The position numbers and the translations under genes were made by a program. From positions 1 to 38,492 of the forward strand of contig NZ_VWMY01000084.1 in assembly GCF_008905045.1 (NCBI RefSeq): a stretch of DNA of 38,492 bases, given 5' to 3'. Below the pieces are notes generated by a model. The model was not told the origin of the DNA. It saw nothing but the letters and a program-made list of their open reading frames with translations, and did no database searches. This DNA is from Streptomyces albicerus (GTDB lineage: Bacteria > Actinomycetota > Actinomycetes > Streptomycetales > Streptomycetaceae). Positions 31,233-38,492 of the stretch are shown piece by piece; the first letter of the stretch is position 1, and each line of letters begins with the position of its first letter.

Positions 31233-31256
31233 GTAAACGCTTACGCAAGCGTTTAC
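31233..31256. promoter_or_regulatory. Palindrome overlapping the thiD stop codon
   Basis: GTAAACGCTT and AAGCGTTTAC are perfect 10-bp arms around ACGC. The thiD TAA lies inside the right arm. It has the look of a LacI-family operator or a transcript-end hairpin; no T-run follows on either strand. Confidence 0.65.
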
Positions 31257-32107
31257 GCGTCACCCCCGCCGAAACGGCCGACCGCCCCGAACCGCCACCC
31301 GTGATCCACCGGCCCGATCCCGCCCCCGAGCGCGAACCCGCCCGCGATCGCCCCGGTGACGTACTCCTTCGCCGCCGCGACCGCCTCCGGCACGGACTCC
31401 CCCTTCGCCAGCCCCGAGGCGATCGCACTCGCGAGGGTGCACCCCGTGCCATGGGTGTGCCGGTTGTCGAGCCGGGGAGCACGCAGCCAGTGCTCCTCCG
31501 AGCCGTCCGTGAGGAAATCGACGGCGTCACCACTCAGGTGCCCGCCCTTGATCAGCACCCACGCCGGCCCGTACGACAGCACGGCGGCCGCCGCGGACCG
31601 CATCCCGGCCTCCGACTCGACCCGTACGCCCGTGAGCTGAGTCACCTCGTCGAGGTTCGGCGTCGCCACCGTCGCGACCGGCAGGAGCTTCGTCCGTACG
31701 GAATCCAGCGCGGACGTGGCGAGCAGCGAGTCGCCGTGCTTGGAGACGCCGACCGGATCGACCACGGCGGGCACGTCGGTTCCGCCGATCAACTCGGCGA
31801 CGGTCTCGACGAGTTCGGCCGAGGAGAGCATGCCGGTCTTGACCGCGTCGACGCCGATGTCGTCGACGACGCTGCGGTACTGGGCGCGCACCGCCTCCGC
31901 CGGCAGTTCCCAAGCTCCTTGTACGCCGAGGGAGTTCTGCGCGGTGACGGCGGTGAGCACGCTCATGCCGTGCACGCCGAGCGCGAGCATCGTCTTCAAG
32001 TCGGCCTGGATACCGGCGCCGCCGCCGGAGTCGGAGCCCGCGACCGTCAGCACACGAGGCGGGGCGCTCCTCGCACTCCCGGCGCTCCCTGTGCCCCCGG
32101 CGCTCAT
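31253..32107 (-). CDS. thiD: Hydroxymethylpyrimidine/phosphomethylpyrimidine kinase
   Basis: This 284-residue ribokinase-like enzyme phosphorylates HMP and HMP-phosphate for thiamine synthesis. GSDSGGGAGIQADLKT near the N-terminus binds the pyrimidine. TPNLDEVTQLTG and GTGCTLASAIASGLAKG (the anion hole, with the catalytic Cys) are intact. The ATG overlaps the thiL stop by 4 nt. A Ser/Ala/Gly stretch (SAGGTGSAGSARSAPP) precedes the fold and is probably disordered. No thiE or thiC and no TPP riboswitch are in the window. Confidence 0.96.
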   Translation of the reverse strand: MSAGGTGSAGSARSAPPRVLTVAGSDSGGGAGIQADLKTMLALGVHGMSVLTAVTAQNSLGVQGAWELPAEAVRAQYRSVVDDIGVDAVKTGMLSSAELVETVAELIGGTDVPAVVDPVGVSKHGDSLLATSALDSVRTKLLPVATVATPNLDEVTQLTGVRVESEAGMRSAAAAVLSYGPAWVLIKGGHLSGDAVDFLTDGSEEHWLRAPRLDNRHTHGTGCTLASAIASGLAKGESVPEAVAAAKEYVTGAIAGGFALGGGIGPVDHGWRFGAVGRFGGGDA

Positions 32108-33069
32108 GACTCGATGTCCGCGAAGTGGTCCCAGCCGCCCTTGCTGGTCCACGGCGCCCCGTCGACCGTGACCTGCGGCAGCGCCGACGGGTTGAGGACC
32201 TCGCCGATCACCTTCCAGCGGGCGGGCAGCTTCACGTCCGGCGGGAACGTCGCGACGATCGCGTGGTCCTCGCCGCCGGTGAGCACCCACTGGATCGGGT
32301 CGACGCCGACGGCCTGACCGATGTCGTTCATCTGCGAGGGGATGTCGACGGCGCCGGAGCGGATGTCGATACGTACCTTGCTGGCCTCGGCGATGTGGCC
32401 GAGGTCGGCGATCAGCCCGTCGCTGACGTCCGTCATCGAGGTCGCGCCGAGCCCGGCGGCCGCGGGACCCGCGTGGTACGGCGGTTCGGGCCGCCGGTGG
32501 GCCTCGACGAAGGCGCGCGGCGAGCGGAAGCCGCGGGAGAGCACGGCGTGCCCGGCCGCGGACCAGCCCAGCCAGCCCGTCACGGCCACCACGTCGCCGG
32601 GCTGGGCGCCGGCCCGGGTCACCGGCTCGTGGTTGCGCAGGTCGCCGAGCGCGGTGATCGCCACGGTGATCGTGTCGCCGCGTACGACATCGCCGCCGAC
32701 CACGGCCGCGCCCGCGACCTGGCACTCGTCGCGCAGGCCGTCCATCAGCTCGGACGGCCAGGTGGCGGGCAGTTCGGCCGGGACGACCAGGCCGAGCAGC
32801 AGCGCGGTCGGCACGGCGCCCATGGCGGCGATGTCCGCGAGGTTCTGCGCGGCCGCCTTGCGCCCGACGTCGTACGCCGTGGACCAGTCACGGCGGAAGT
32901 GCCGCCCCTCCAGGAGGATGTCGGTGCTCGCCACGACCCTGCGGTCGGGGGCGGCCACCACGGCGGCGTCGTCGCCCGGACCGACGCGTACCGCCGGAGT
33001 GGTGGTGAGCCGTGAGGTGAGCTCCTTGATGAGCCCGAACTCCCCCAACTCACCCACAGTTCCCTTCAC
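32104..33069 (-). CDS. thiL: Thiamine-monophosphate kinase
   Basis: This 321-residue PurM/AIRS-type ATP-binding enzyme makes thiamine diphosphate from the monophosphate, the last step of the pathway. Motifs are GPGDDAAVV (about 31-39), STDILLEGRHFRRDW (48-62), and TDVSDGLIADLGH in the second half. The start is GTG 33069 with AGGTGAG about 6 nt upstream. It is the first gene of the thiL-thiD pair. A GC-rich hairpin region lies upstream. Confidence 0.95.
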   Translation of the reverse strand: MKGTVGELGEFGLIKELTSRLTTTPAVRVGPGDDAAVVAAPDRRVVASTDILLEGRHFRRDWSTAYDVGRKAAAQNLADIAAMGAVPTALLLGLVVPAELPATWPSELMDGLRDECQVAGAAVVGGDVVRGDTITVAITALGDLRNHEPVTRAGAQPGDVVAVTGWLGWSAAGHAVLSRGFRSPRAFVEAHRRPEPPYHAGPAAAGLGATSMTDVSDGLIADLGHIAEASKVRIDIRSGAVDIPSQMNDIGQAVGVDPIQWVLTGGEDHAIVATFPPDVKLPARWKVIGEVLNPSALPQVTVDGAPWTSKGGWDHFADIES

Positions 33070-33101
33070 CGAGTCTCACCTGTTCCCTTCGTGCCCATGA
33101 C

Positions 33102-33144
33102 CCGGCCTGCTTTTCGGCCGGGGGTCCGGGGGTGTCCCCCCGGG
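33102..33144. repeat. GC-rich double hairpin upstream of thiL
   Basis: CCGGCC-N8-GGCCGG (33102-33121) runs into CCGGGGG...CCCCCGG (33118-33143). Sequence of this kind (GGGGGTCCGGGGGTGTCCCC) is a recurrent spacer repeat in Streptomyces, as I recall. It lies between divergent thiL and the Lrp-domain gene. Confidence 0.55.
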
Positions 33145-33362
33145 AAGACACAGCATCGTCGTGCGTCCCCGTCTGTTACTGCCTCTGCCCAGTCGCGAGC
33201 TGCCTGCGACCTGGGTACGGTCGAGTCGACCGTCAACGTGTGCGGTCCTTCCACCCCGGCGCGCAAGCCCCAGCCCCCGCGGGTCTCCCCGCGGCGAGCG
33301 GCGACGCGATACCGTGGCGTTCCTTTTCCCCACATGATCCTCGTGGCCGCCCTGGAGGTTCC

Positions 33363-33596
33363 GTGGTACAGGCGTACATCCTGATCCAGACGGAGGTCGG
33401 CAAAGCGTCGACCGTCGCCGAAACGATCAGCAAGATTCAAGGGGTGATCCAGGCCGAGGACGTAACAGGACCGTACGACGTGATCGTGCGGGCCCAAGCC
33501 GACACAGTGGACGACCTCGGCCGCATGGTGGTCGCCAAGGTCCAGCAAGTGGACGGCATCACGCGTACCCTGACCTGCCCGGTCGTGCACCTGTAG
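33363..33596 (+). CDS. Stand-alone Lrp/AsnC ligand-binding (RAM) domain protein
   Basis: This 77-residue protein consists only of the alpha/beta RAM domain of Lrp/AsnC regulators (VVQAYILIQTEVGKASTVAE, then VTGPYDVIVRAQADTVDDLGRMVV). There is no DNA-binding half. Such short proteins form octamers that bind amino acids and may join full-length Lrp partners; their role in Streptomyces is not known. The start is GTG 33363, with GGAGG 4 nt before it. The longer open frame upstream shows no relatedness. A lipoprotein gene follows after 20 nt and may be cotranscribed. Confidence 0.9.
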   Translation: MVQAYILIQTEVGKASTVAETISKIQGVIQAEDVTGPYDVIVRAQADTVDDLGRMVVAKVQQVDGITRTLTCPVVHL

Positions 33597-33616
33597 CCCC
33601 CGTCTACCCTTGGCCG

Positions 33617-34108
33617 GTGGACTTCTTCCGTCACCGGCGCACCTCTTACTTCGGGCTGCCCGCCCTTGTTCTGCTGATCGCGGCCACGGGCTGCTCCTCA
33701 GCAGACGACAACGCCCCGACCGCGGTTCCCAGTCCGGGCGCGAAGGTCACCAAGCTGTGCCAGAACCTGGACAAGTCGCTGCCGCGGAAGGTGGACGGTC
33801 TCGACCGGGAGGATCCCGAGCCCCGGTCCGCGCTGACCGCGGGCTGGGGAAGCCCGGCGATCATACTGCGCTGCGGTGTACGGCGACCCGCCGAGATGCT
33901 CGACCCAAAGGCATCCTCGACCGTGGTGAACGGAGTGGGCTGGCTGGTGCAGGAGCAGGACGACGGCGCGTACGTCTTCACCTCCAGCCTGCGCCTGGCC
34001 TACGTCGAGGTGCAACTCAGCAAGGACCAGGCCAAGAAGGGCGCCGGCGCGCTCGTCGACCTCGCCGCGCCCGTCAAGAAGGCGATCCCCGAAGGAATCG
34101 CTGACTAG
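33617..34108 (+). CDS. DUF3515 family lipoprotein
   Basis: This 163-residue protein has a basic start (MDFFRHRRTS), a hydrophobic helix (11-23) and a lipobox ending AATGC at Cys26. It should therefore be lipid-anchored on the outer face of the membrane. Two further cysteines (48, 86) could pair. The C-terminal VFTSSLRLAYVEVQLS region fits the actinomycete DUF3515 family. Its function is unknown. GTG 33617 lacks a strong ribosome binding site and is close behind the Lrp-domain gene, which suggests coupling. Confidence 0.85.
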   Translation: MDFFRHRRTSYFGLPALVLLIAATGCSSADDNAPTAVPSPGAKVTKLCQNLDKSLPRKVDGLDREDPEPRSALTAGWGSPAIILRCGVRRPAEMLDPKASSTVVNGVGWLVQEQDDGAYVFTSSLRLAYVEVQLSKDQAKKGAGALVDLAAPVKKAIPEGIAD

Positions 34109-34146
34109 GCCCGCTGGCAGGGACGGGAAACCACCGGTTGTTCGTC

Positions 34147-34197
34147 GGCTGCGGGTCCGCCGTGGCTGGTCGCGCAGTTCCCCGCGCCCCTTATGGG
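34147..34197. repeat. Short Streptomyces spacer repeat, copy 1
   Basis: It contains GCTGCGGGTCCGCCGTGGCT then GGTCGCGCAGTTCCCCGCGC, and ends CCCCTTATGGG. The same sequence, inverted, is at 38216-38268, and a split copy is at 21506-21622. It lies after the lipoprotein gene and downstream of ddl. It is non-coding. Confidence 0.7.
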
Positions 34198-34273
34198 CCG
34201 TTGCCCGCGCCCCAAGAAGAAGCGTGCTCCTGGGAAAACGCCCCCTTGGGAAGGGGTGCCCACCGGAAAAGAC

Positions 34274-35431
34274 CTACCGCAGGCCCGTCGGCCTGTGCAG
34301 CGCCGCCTGGATCAGGCGGTCCACCAGCTCCGGGTAGGGCACCCCGCTCGCCTCCCACATCTGCGGATACATCGAGATGGGAGTGAAGCCGGGCATCGTG
34401 TTGATCTCGTTGATCACGAAGTCGCCGTCGTCGGTGAGGAAGAAGTCCGCCCGGACCAGGCCCTCGCAGGAGGCGGCCTCGAAGGCCTCGACGGCGAGGC
34501 CCTGGACCTCGGCGGTCTGCTCGGGGGTCAGCGGGGCGGGCACGATGCCGGGGGTCGAGTCGATGTACTTCGCCTCGAAGTCGTAGTAGGCGTGCGACTG
34601 CACCGGCGGGATCTCGGCCGGTACGGAGGCCCGCGGCCCGTCCTCGAACTCCAGGACCCCGCACTCGATCTCGCGGCCGCGCAGCAGCGCCTCAACGAGG
34701 ATCTTCGGGTCGTGCTGCTGGGCCGCCGCGATCGCCTCGTCCAGGCCGCCCAGATCGTCGACCTTGGTGATGCCGATCGACGAGCCCGCGCGCGCGGGCT
34801 TCACGAAGAGCGGCCAGCCGTGCTCCCCCGCGAAGTCGATGATCTTCTTGCGGGCCGCGGACTCGTCGAGCTCCCACTCGCGGGGGCGGATCACCACGTA
34901 CGGGCCGACCGGCAGCCCGAAGGAGGTGAACACCCGCTTCATGTACTCCTTGTCCTGGCCGACGGCCGAGGCGAGCACGCCCGAGCCGACGTACGGGACG
35001 CCGGAGAGCTCCAGGAGGCCCTGCAGGGTGCCGTCCTCGCCGTACGGGCCGTGCAGCATCGGGAAGACGACGTCGACCTCACCGAGTGCCTTGGGGACCG
35101 AACCGGGCTCGCTGTAGACGACTTCACGGCTGGCAGGGTCGACGGACATGATCACGCCGCCCTCGTCCGACTCCGCGAGCTGCTCGACGTTCGGCTGGCG
35201 CCGGTCGACGATCGCCATCCGCTCGGGCTCGTCCGCGGTGAGCGCCCAGCGGCCGTCCTGCGTGATGCCGATCGGCAGTACGTCGTACTTCGTACGGTCG
35301 ATGGCACGCAGGACCGCGCCGGCGGTGACCACGGAGATGCCGTGTTCGGAGCTGCGGCCGCCGAACACGACGGCCACACGCGGCTTACGGAGCTGCTGCT
35401 CGGGGCTCTGGGGCAGGTTCTCGGTGCTCAT
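34274..35431 (-). CDS. ddl: D-alanine--D-alanine ligase
   Basis: This 385-residue ATP-grasp enzyme makes the D-Ala-D-Ala dipeptide for peptidoglycan. GGRSSEHGIS (24-33) begins the fold. HGPYGEDGTLQG (127-138) and the omega loop YYDFEAKY (282-289) hold the tyrosine typical of D-Ala-specific enzymes rather than D-lactate (VanA-type) ligases. Metal ligands are in FVINEINTMPGFT. It follows gpsA by about 114 bp on the same strand, as in other Streptomyces. No van-type neighbours are present. The start is ATG 35431. Confidence 0.97.
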   Translation of the reverse strand: MSTENLPQSPEQQLRKPRVAVVFGGRSSEHGISVVTAGAVLRAIDRTKYDVLPIGITQDGRWALTADEPERMAIVDRRQPNVEQLAESDEGGVIMSVDPASREVVYSEPGSVPKALGEVDVVFPMLHGPYGEDGTLQGLLELSGVPYVGSGVLASAVGQDKEYMKRVFTSFGLPVGPYVVIRPREWELDESAARKKIIDFAGEHGWPLFVKPARAGSSIGITKVDDLGGLDEAIAAAQQHDPKILVEALLRGREIECGVLEFEDGPRASVPAEIPPVQSHAYYDFEAKYIDSTPGIVPAPLTPEQTAEVQGLAVEAFEAASCEGLVRADFFLTDDGDFVINEINTMPGFTPISMYPQMWEASGVPYPELVDRLIQAALHRPTGLR

Positions 35432-35545
35432 ATCGCGTTGAGAGTACCCGTTGGTAGGGCCTTGAGTCAGCGTGGCTCGGCCCGCGGGTGAGCCGAAGGG
35501 GCTGTGACGCCCCGGAGGCGGACCGAGCGCGAAAAGAGGGGTCGC

Positions 35546-36565
35546 TCAGCGTCGCTCGGGCTTGGCGCTGCGCGACATCATTTCCTTGAGGGCGACGACC
35601 GGTGGCTTGCCGTCGTGGACGATGTCGACGACGGTCTCCGTGATGGGCATGTCGACTCTGTGCCGGCGCGCCAAGTCCAGTACGGATTCACAGGACTTGA
35701 CGCCCTCGGCGGTCTGCTTGGTGACGGCGATGGTCTCCTGGAGGGTCATGCCCTTGCCGAGGTTGGTGCCGAAGGTGTGGTTGCGCGAGAGCGGCGAGGA
35801 GCAGGTCGCCACCAGGTCGCCCAGGCCGGCGAGTCCGGAGAACGTCAACGGGTCGGCGCCCATGGCGAGTCCGAGCCGGGTCGTCTCCGCCAACCCCCGT
35901 GTGATGAGGGACCCCTTGGCGTTGTCGCCGAGCCCCATGCCGTCCGCGATGCCGACGGCGAGACCGATGACGTTCTTGACGGCGCCGCCGAGTTCGCAGC
36001 CCACCACGTCGGTGTTGGTGTACGGGCGGAAGTACGGCGTGTGGCAGGCGGCCTGGAGCCGCTGGGCCACCGCTTCGTCGCTGCACGCGACCACGGCGGC
36101 GGCCGGCATGCGGGCGGCGATCTCACGGGCGAGGTTGGGCCCGGTGACCACGGCGATGCGGTCGGCGCCGACCTTGGCCACGTCCTCGATCACCTCGCTC
36201 ATCCGCATCGCGGAGCCGAGTTCGACGCCCTTCATGAGGGAGACCAGGACGGTGCCGGGCGCGAGCAGCGGCGCCCACTCCGCCAGATTCCCGCGCAGCG
36301 TCTGCGAGGGGATGGCGAGCACCGTGAAGTCGGCGTCGCGCGCGGCCTCGGCGGCGTCCGTGGTGGCCCGCAGGTTCGCCGGAAGTTCGATGCCGGGCAG
36401 GTAGTCGGGGTTCGTACGCGTGGAGTTGATCGCTTCGGCGAGTTCGGCCCGCCGTCCCCACAGCGTCACGTCGCACCCGGCGTCGGCGAGCACCATGCCG
36501 AAGGCCGTGCCCCACGATCCGGTCCCGAAGACGGCCGCCTTGACGGGCTTGCCGGATGTCGTCAC
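35546..36565 (-). CDS. gpsA: Glycerol-3-phosphate dehydrogenase [NAD(P)+]
   Basis: This 339-residue enzyme reduces dihydroxyacetone phosphate to sn-glycerol-3-phosphate, the backbone of phospholipids. The Rossmann motif is GTGSWGT (14-20). The catalytic lysines are Lys112 (SLMKGVE) and Lys197 (GGAVKNVIG), with NAKGSLITRG in the C-terminal domain. The GTG start overlaps the plsC stop by 4 nt and is preceded by AAAGGGG. The longer open frame upstream is plsC in another frame. Coupling to an acyltransferase fits a lipid-supply operon. Confidence 0.96.
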   Translation of the reverse strand: MTTSGKPVKAAVFGTGSWGTAFGMVLADAGCDVTLWGRRAELAEAINSTRTNPDYLPGIELPANLRATTDAAEAARDADFTVLAIPSQTLRGNLAEWAPLLAPGTVLVSLMKGVELGSAMRMSEVIEDVAKVGADRIAVVTGPNLAREIAARMPAAAVVACSDEAVAQRLQAACHTPYFRPYTNTDVVGCELGGAVKNVIGLAVGIADGMGLGDNAKGSLITRGLAETTRLGLAMGADPLTFSGLAGLGDLVATCSSPLSRNHTFGTNLGKGMTLQETIAVTKQTAEGVKSCESVLDLARRHRVDMPITETVVDIVHDGKPPVVALKEMMSRSAKPERR

Positions 36566-37407
36566 TTGCCGTGCCCCTTTTCGTGCTCTGCCTCGGTCTT
36601 TTCCTGCACAGCCGTTTCCTGCACGGCCAATTCCTGCACAGCCGTTTCCTGTGCGGTCTTTTCCCGCTCTTCCTGGGCCCGCGTCCTGCGCCGCTGCTCG
36701 ATACGCACCTGGCGCGGGTCGTACGGCGTCGCGGGCGCCTTCTCGCCGCGGATCACCTCCAGCTGAGCGGTGATCGCGGCCATGATGACCTCGGTGGCCT
36801 CCTTCAGGAGGTCGGGGGTCATCTCCTTGTCGTAGAAGCGCGAGAGGTCCACGGGCGGCCCCGCGAGCACTTGGTGCGTCTTGCGCGGAAGGATGTTGGG
36901 TTTCTTCGCGTACGGGGGCAGCAGCAGGTTGGCGCCCCACTGGGCGACCGGAATCACCGGGCACTTGGTCTGCAGCGCGACCCGTGCGGCACCCGTCTTG
37001 CCGATCATCGGCCACAGGTCGGGGTCGCGGGTGAGGGTGGCCTCGGGATAGAAGGCGACGCACTCTCCGCGCTCCACGGCGTCGATCGCGGCCCGGTAGG
37101 CGCTGAGGGCGTCGGTGCTCTCGCGGTACACCGGGATCTGCCTGGTCCCGCGCATGGCCGCCCCGACGAAACCCTTCTTGAAAAGCCCGCTCTTGGCGAG
37201 GAATCGCGGAACACGGCCCGTGTTGTACTGAAAGTGCGCGTACGCGAACGGGTCCACGTGAGAATTGTGGTTCACCGCGGTGATAAATCCGCCCTCGGCC
37301 GGAATGTTCTCCATTCCGCGCCAGTCCCGCTTGATCAGAACCACCAGCGGCGGTTTGCAGAGCACCGCTGCGAAGCGGTACCAGAAGCCGATTCTGCGGC
37401 GGGGCAC
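36562..37407 (-). CDS. plsC: 1-acyl-sn-glycerol-3-phosphate acyltransferase (PlsC family)
   Basis: This 281-residue membrane-associated acyltransferase has the NHxxxxD motif as NHNSHVDP and a degenerate second motif FYPEATLTRD, both in the first half. It should acylate lysophosphatidate. The start is GTG 37407, with GGAAGG 7 nt before it; a longer frame to 37494 is possible but less likely. The C-terminus (about 235-281) is charged and includes a run of AVQE pentapeptides (TAVQELAVQETAVQE) that is not part of the fold. It is the first gene of plsC-gpsA and probably of ddl too. Confidence 0.92.
   Translation of the reverse strand: MPRRRIGFWYRFAAVLCKPPLVVLIKRDWRGMENIPAEGGFITAVNHNSHVDPFAYAHFQYNTGRVPRFLAKSGLFKKGFVGAAMRGTRQIPVYRESTDALSAYRAAIDAVERGECVAFYPEATLTRDPDLWPMIGKTGAARVALQTKCPVIPVAQWGANLLLPPYAKKPNILPRKTHQVLAGPPVDLSRFYDKEMTPDLLKEATEVIMAAITAQLEVIRGEKAPATPYDPRQVRIEQRRRTRAQEEREKTAQETAVQELAVQETAVQEKTEAEHEKGHGK
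36598..36662. repeat. 15-bp tandem repeat in the plsC tail
   Basis: TTCCTGCACAGCCGT occurs about four times with small changes (36601 onward). It encodes TAVQE/LAVQE pentapeptides on the minus strand. The unit is in frame, so the copy number could vary without loss of frame. Confidence 0.8.
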
Positions 37408-37551
37408 GCGGACACCTTCCTCTAGGGCCTGGGGGGCCGCACAAGTGTCGCTCCAGGCCGCCTGTCTGTCGAGAACACCGTACGCCCCGGTCATCGGACG
37501 GCCAGGGCGTCCGGGTCACAATAGGTGCGGCAAGGGAGGGACGGAGCGCGC

Positions 37552-38184
37552 GTGCAGTGGACCTTGGTCATACCCCTGAAAGCCCTGTCGCGGGCGAAGA
37601 GCAGGCTCTCGGACACCGCGGCCGACGGCCTGCGCCCCGGGCTCGCCCTCGCCTTCGCGCAGGACACCGTGGCCGCGGCGCTGGCCTGCCCGGCGGTCGG
37701 CGATGTGGCAGTAGTCACGGGCGACGTACTGGCCGGGCGCGAGCTGGCCGCCCTGGGCGCCAGGATCGTCCCGGACGAACCGGAAGGCGGCCTGAACGCC
37801 GCTCTGACGCACGCCGCCTCGGTCGTACGCGCCAGAAGCCCCCAAAGCCCACTGGCGGCACTGAACGCCGATCTGCCCGCCCTGCGCCCCCTGGAATTGG
37901 CCCGCGTCCTCACCGCGGCCGCCGAATTCCCCCGCGCTTTCCTCCCGGATGCCGCGGGATTCGGCACCACTCTCCTGGCCGCGTCTCCGGGTCGCGAATT
38001 GCTCCCCGCATTCGGCCCCGATTCCCGCACCCGCCATCACGCCTCAGGAGCCACAGAACTCCTTCTCGCCACAGTGGATTCCGTACGCCAGGACGTGGAC
38101 ACCGGCGAGGACCTGCAAGCGGCACTGGCCCTGGGCGTGGGCCCACGCACGGCGGCGGCGGTAGAACGCCTGAAAGCGGCCTGA
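37552..38184 (+). CDS. cofC: 2-phospho-L-lactate / phosphoenolpyruvate guanylyltransferase (F420 biosynthesis)
   Basis: This 210-residue GT-A-fold nucleotidyltransferase is in cofactor F420 synthesis. It joins GMP from GTP to phospholactate (CofC) or phosphoenolpyruvate (FbiD, in mycobacteria); the sequence alone does not decide. Motifs are WTLVIPLKALSRAKSRLS at the N-terminus, PDEPEGGLNAALTHA, and NADLPALRP (the metal-binding Asp). GTG 37552 is chosen for the GGAG 6 nt upstream. It diverges from plsC. The other F420 genes are not in this window. Confidence 0.92.
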   Translation: MQWTLVIPLKALSRAKSRLSDTAADGLRPGLALAFAQDTVAAALACPAVGDVAVVTGDVLAGRELAALGARIVPDEPEGGLNAALTHAASVVRARSPQSPLAALNADLPALRPLELARVLTAAAEFPRAFLPDAAGFGTTLLAASPGRELLPAFGPDSRTRHHASGATELLLATVDSVRQDVDTGEDLQAALALGVGPRTAAAVERLKAA

Positions 38185-38215
38185 GCTCTCTTCCACCGCG
38201 CCTTGTCAGGTCGCG

Positions 38216-38268
38216 CGCCTATAGGGGCGCGGGGAACTGCGCGGCCAGCCCCCACAAACCCGCAGATC
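38216..38268. repeat. Short Streptomyces spacer repeat, copy 2 (inverted)
   Basis: This is the reverse-complement relative of the 34147 copy, sharing CGCGCAGTTCCCCGCGCCCC. Its end can fold as GCGCC-TATAGG-GGCGC. It lies 32 nt after the cofC stop and may terminate that transcript. Confidence 0.7.
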
Positions 38269-38318
38269 ATCCACCGACCGTCGAACCCCGCCCCAAGCGG
38301 AGCGCCTACTCTTCAACC

Positions 38319-38492
38319 ATGCAGGCGACCGCGTACACGTACGACCCAGAAACCCGCACCGGCCAGGTGCTGCTGGACGACGGCACCCCCGTCCCCTTCG
38401 ACGCCCCGGCCTTCGACAGGGGCGGGCTCAGACTGCTCCGCCCGGGGCAACGCGTACGGATCGAGGTCGAGGGCGAGGACAAGGCCCGGCGC
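38319..38492 (+). CDS. Small cold-shock/OB-fold-like protein, N-terminal part (runs off right edge)
   Basis: ATG 38319 opens a frame to the window end, coding 58 residues that begin MQATAYTYDPETRTGQVLLD. The pattern (GQVLLDDGTPVPFDAPAF, then GLRLLRPGQRVRIEVEG) follows the cold-shock domain layout, with a short strand, a DG turn, and a hydrophobic GQRV strand. The aromatic RNP residues of true Csp proteins are mostly absent, so nucleic-acid binding is uncertain. It is truncated by the window, and the real length is unknown. The upstream gap holds the spacer repeat. Confidence 0.75.
   Translation, partial: MQATAYTYDPETRTGQVLLDDGTPVPFDAPAFDRGGLRLLRPGQRVRIEVEGEDKARR

Noticed and set aside
35504..36766. 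420-codon plus-strand frame opposite gpsA
   Set aside because: It is a shadow frame with no recognisable domain, opposite a clear GpsA.

Overview
The window is a chromosomal segment of a Streptomyces (high-GC actinomycete). The evidence is pervasive G/C at third codon positions, GTG starts, AGGAG-type ribosome binding sites, and the gene order amtB-glnK-glnD / nsdA / ftsY / glcP / smc / acyP / mutM-rnc-rpmF / coaD-rsmD / recG / rpmB / thiL-thiD / ddl-gpsA-plsC / cofC, which matches the conserved core of Streptomyces chromosomes as I recall it. It is mostly housekeeping DNA. No tRNA, rRNA, CRISPR array, prophage or transposase gene was found.

Layout. Bases 1-1763 hold the nitrogen operon amtB-glnK-glnD on the minus strand (glnD runs off the left edge), with a well-matched GlnR box upstream. 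Next come nsdA (a development and antibiotic repressor) and a divergent primase/polymerase-like gene. A 165-bp MITE-like element lies between that gene and convergent ftsY. Then come a luciferase-like monooxygenase, the glucose permease gene glcP and a large smc. From 13.4 to 16.1 kb there are a small coiled-coil protein, acylphosphatase, a secreted CAP-domain protein and an HxlR regulator. From 16.1 to 23.8 kb a long minus-strand block carries DNA repair, RNA processing, ribosome and CoA genes: recG, rsmD-coaD, a DivIVA-like coiled-coil protein, yceD-rpmF-rnc and mutM. From 24.0 to 28.8 kb a translationally coupled HSP90 / giant TPR pair lies on the plus strand. The rest holds a DAK/FakA-like kinase, rpmB, thiL-thiD, a stand-alone Lrp ligand domain, a lipoprotein, ddl-gpsA-plsC, cofC and the start of a cold-shock-like protein.

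Functional links. AmtB, GlnK and GlnD form the ammonium sensing and uptake unit. FtsY, RNase III, L32, L28, RsmD and CoaD serve secretion, RNA and ribosome supply. SMC, MutM and RecG maintain the chromosome. Ddl, PlsC and GpsA supply cell-wall and lipid precursors. Tight coupling by 4-nt start/stop overlaps is seen at amtB/glnK, rsmD/coaD, hsp90/tpr, thiL/thiD and plsC/gpsA.

The most unusual features are: (i) a roughly 62-codon in-frame insertion in mutM carrying DNA clearly related to the core of the intergenic MITE-like element; (ii) a roughly 125-residue low-complexity insertion in the SMC hinge region; (iii) the HSP90-TPR two-gene module; (iv) a DivIVA-like protein with an internal duplication and a Q/Y-rich tandem-repeat tail; and (v) several unexplained palindromes and phased repeats in leaders and gene ends.
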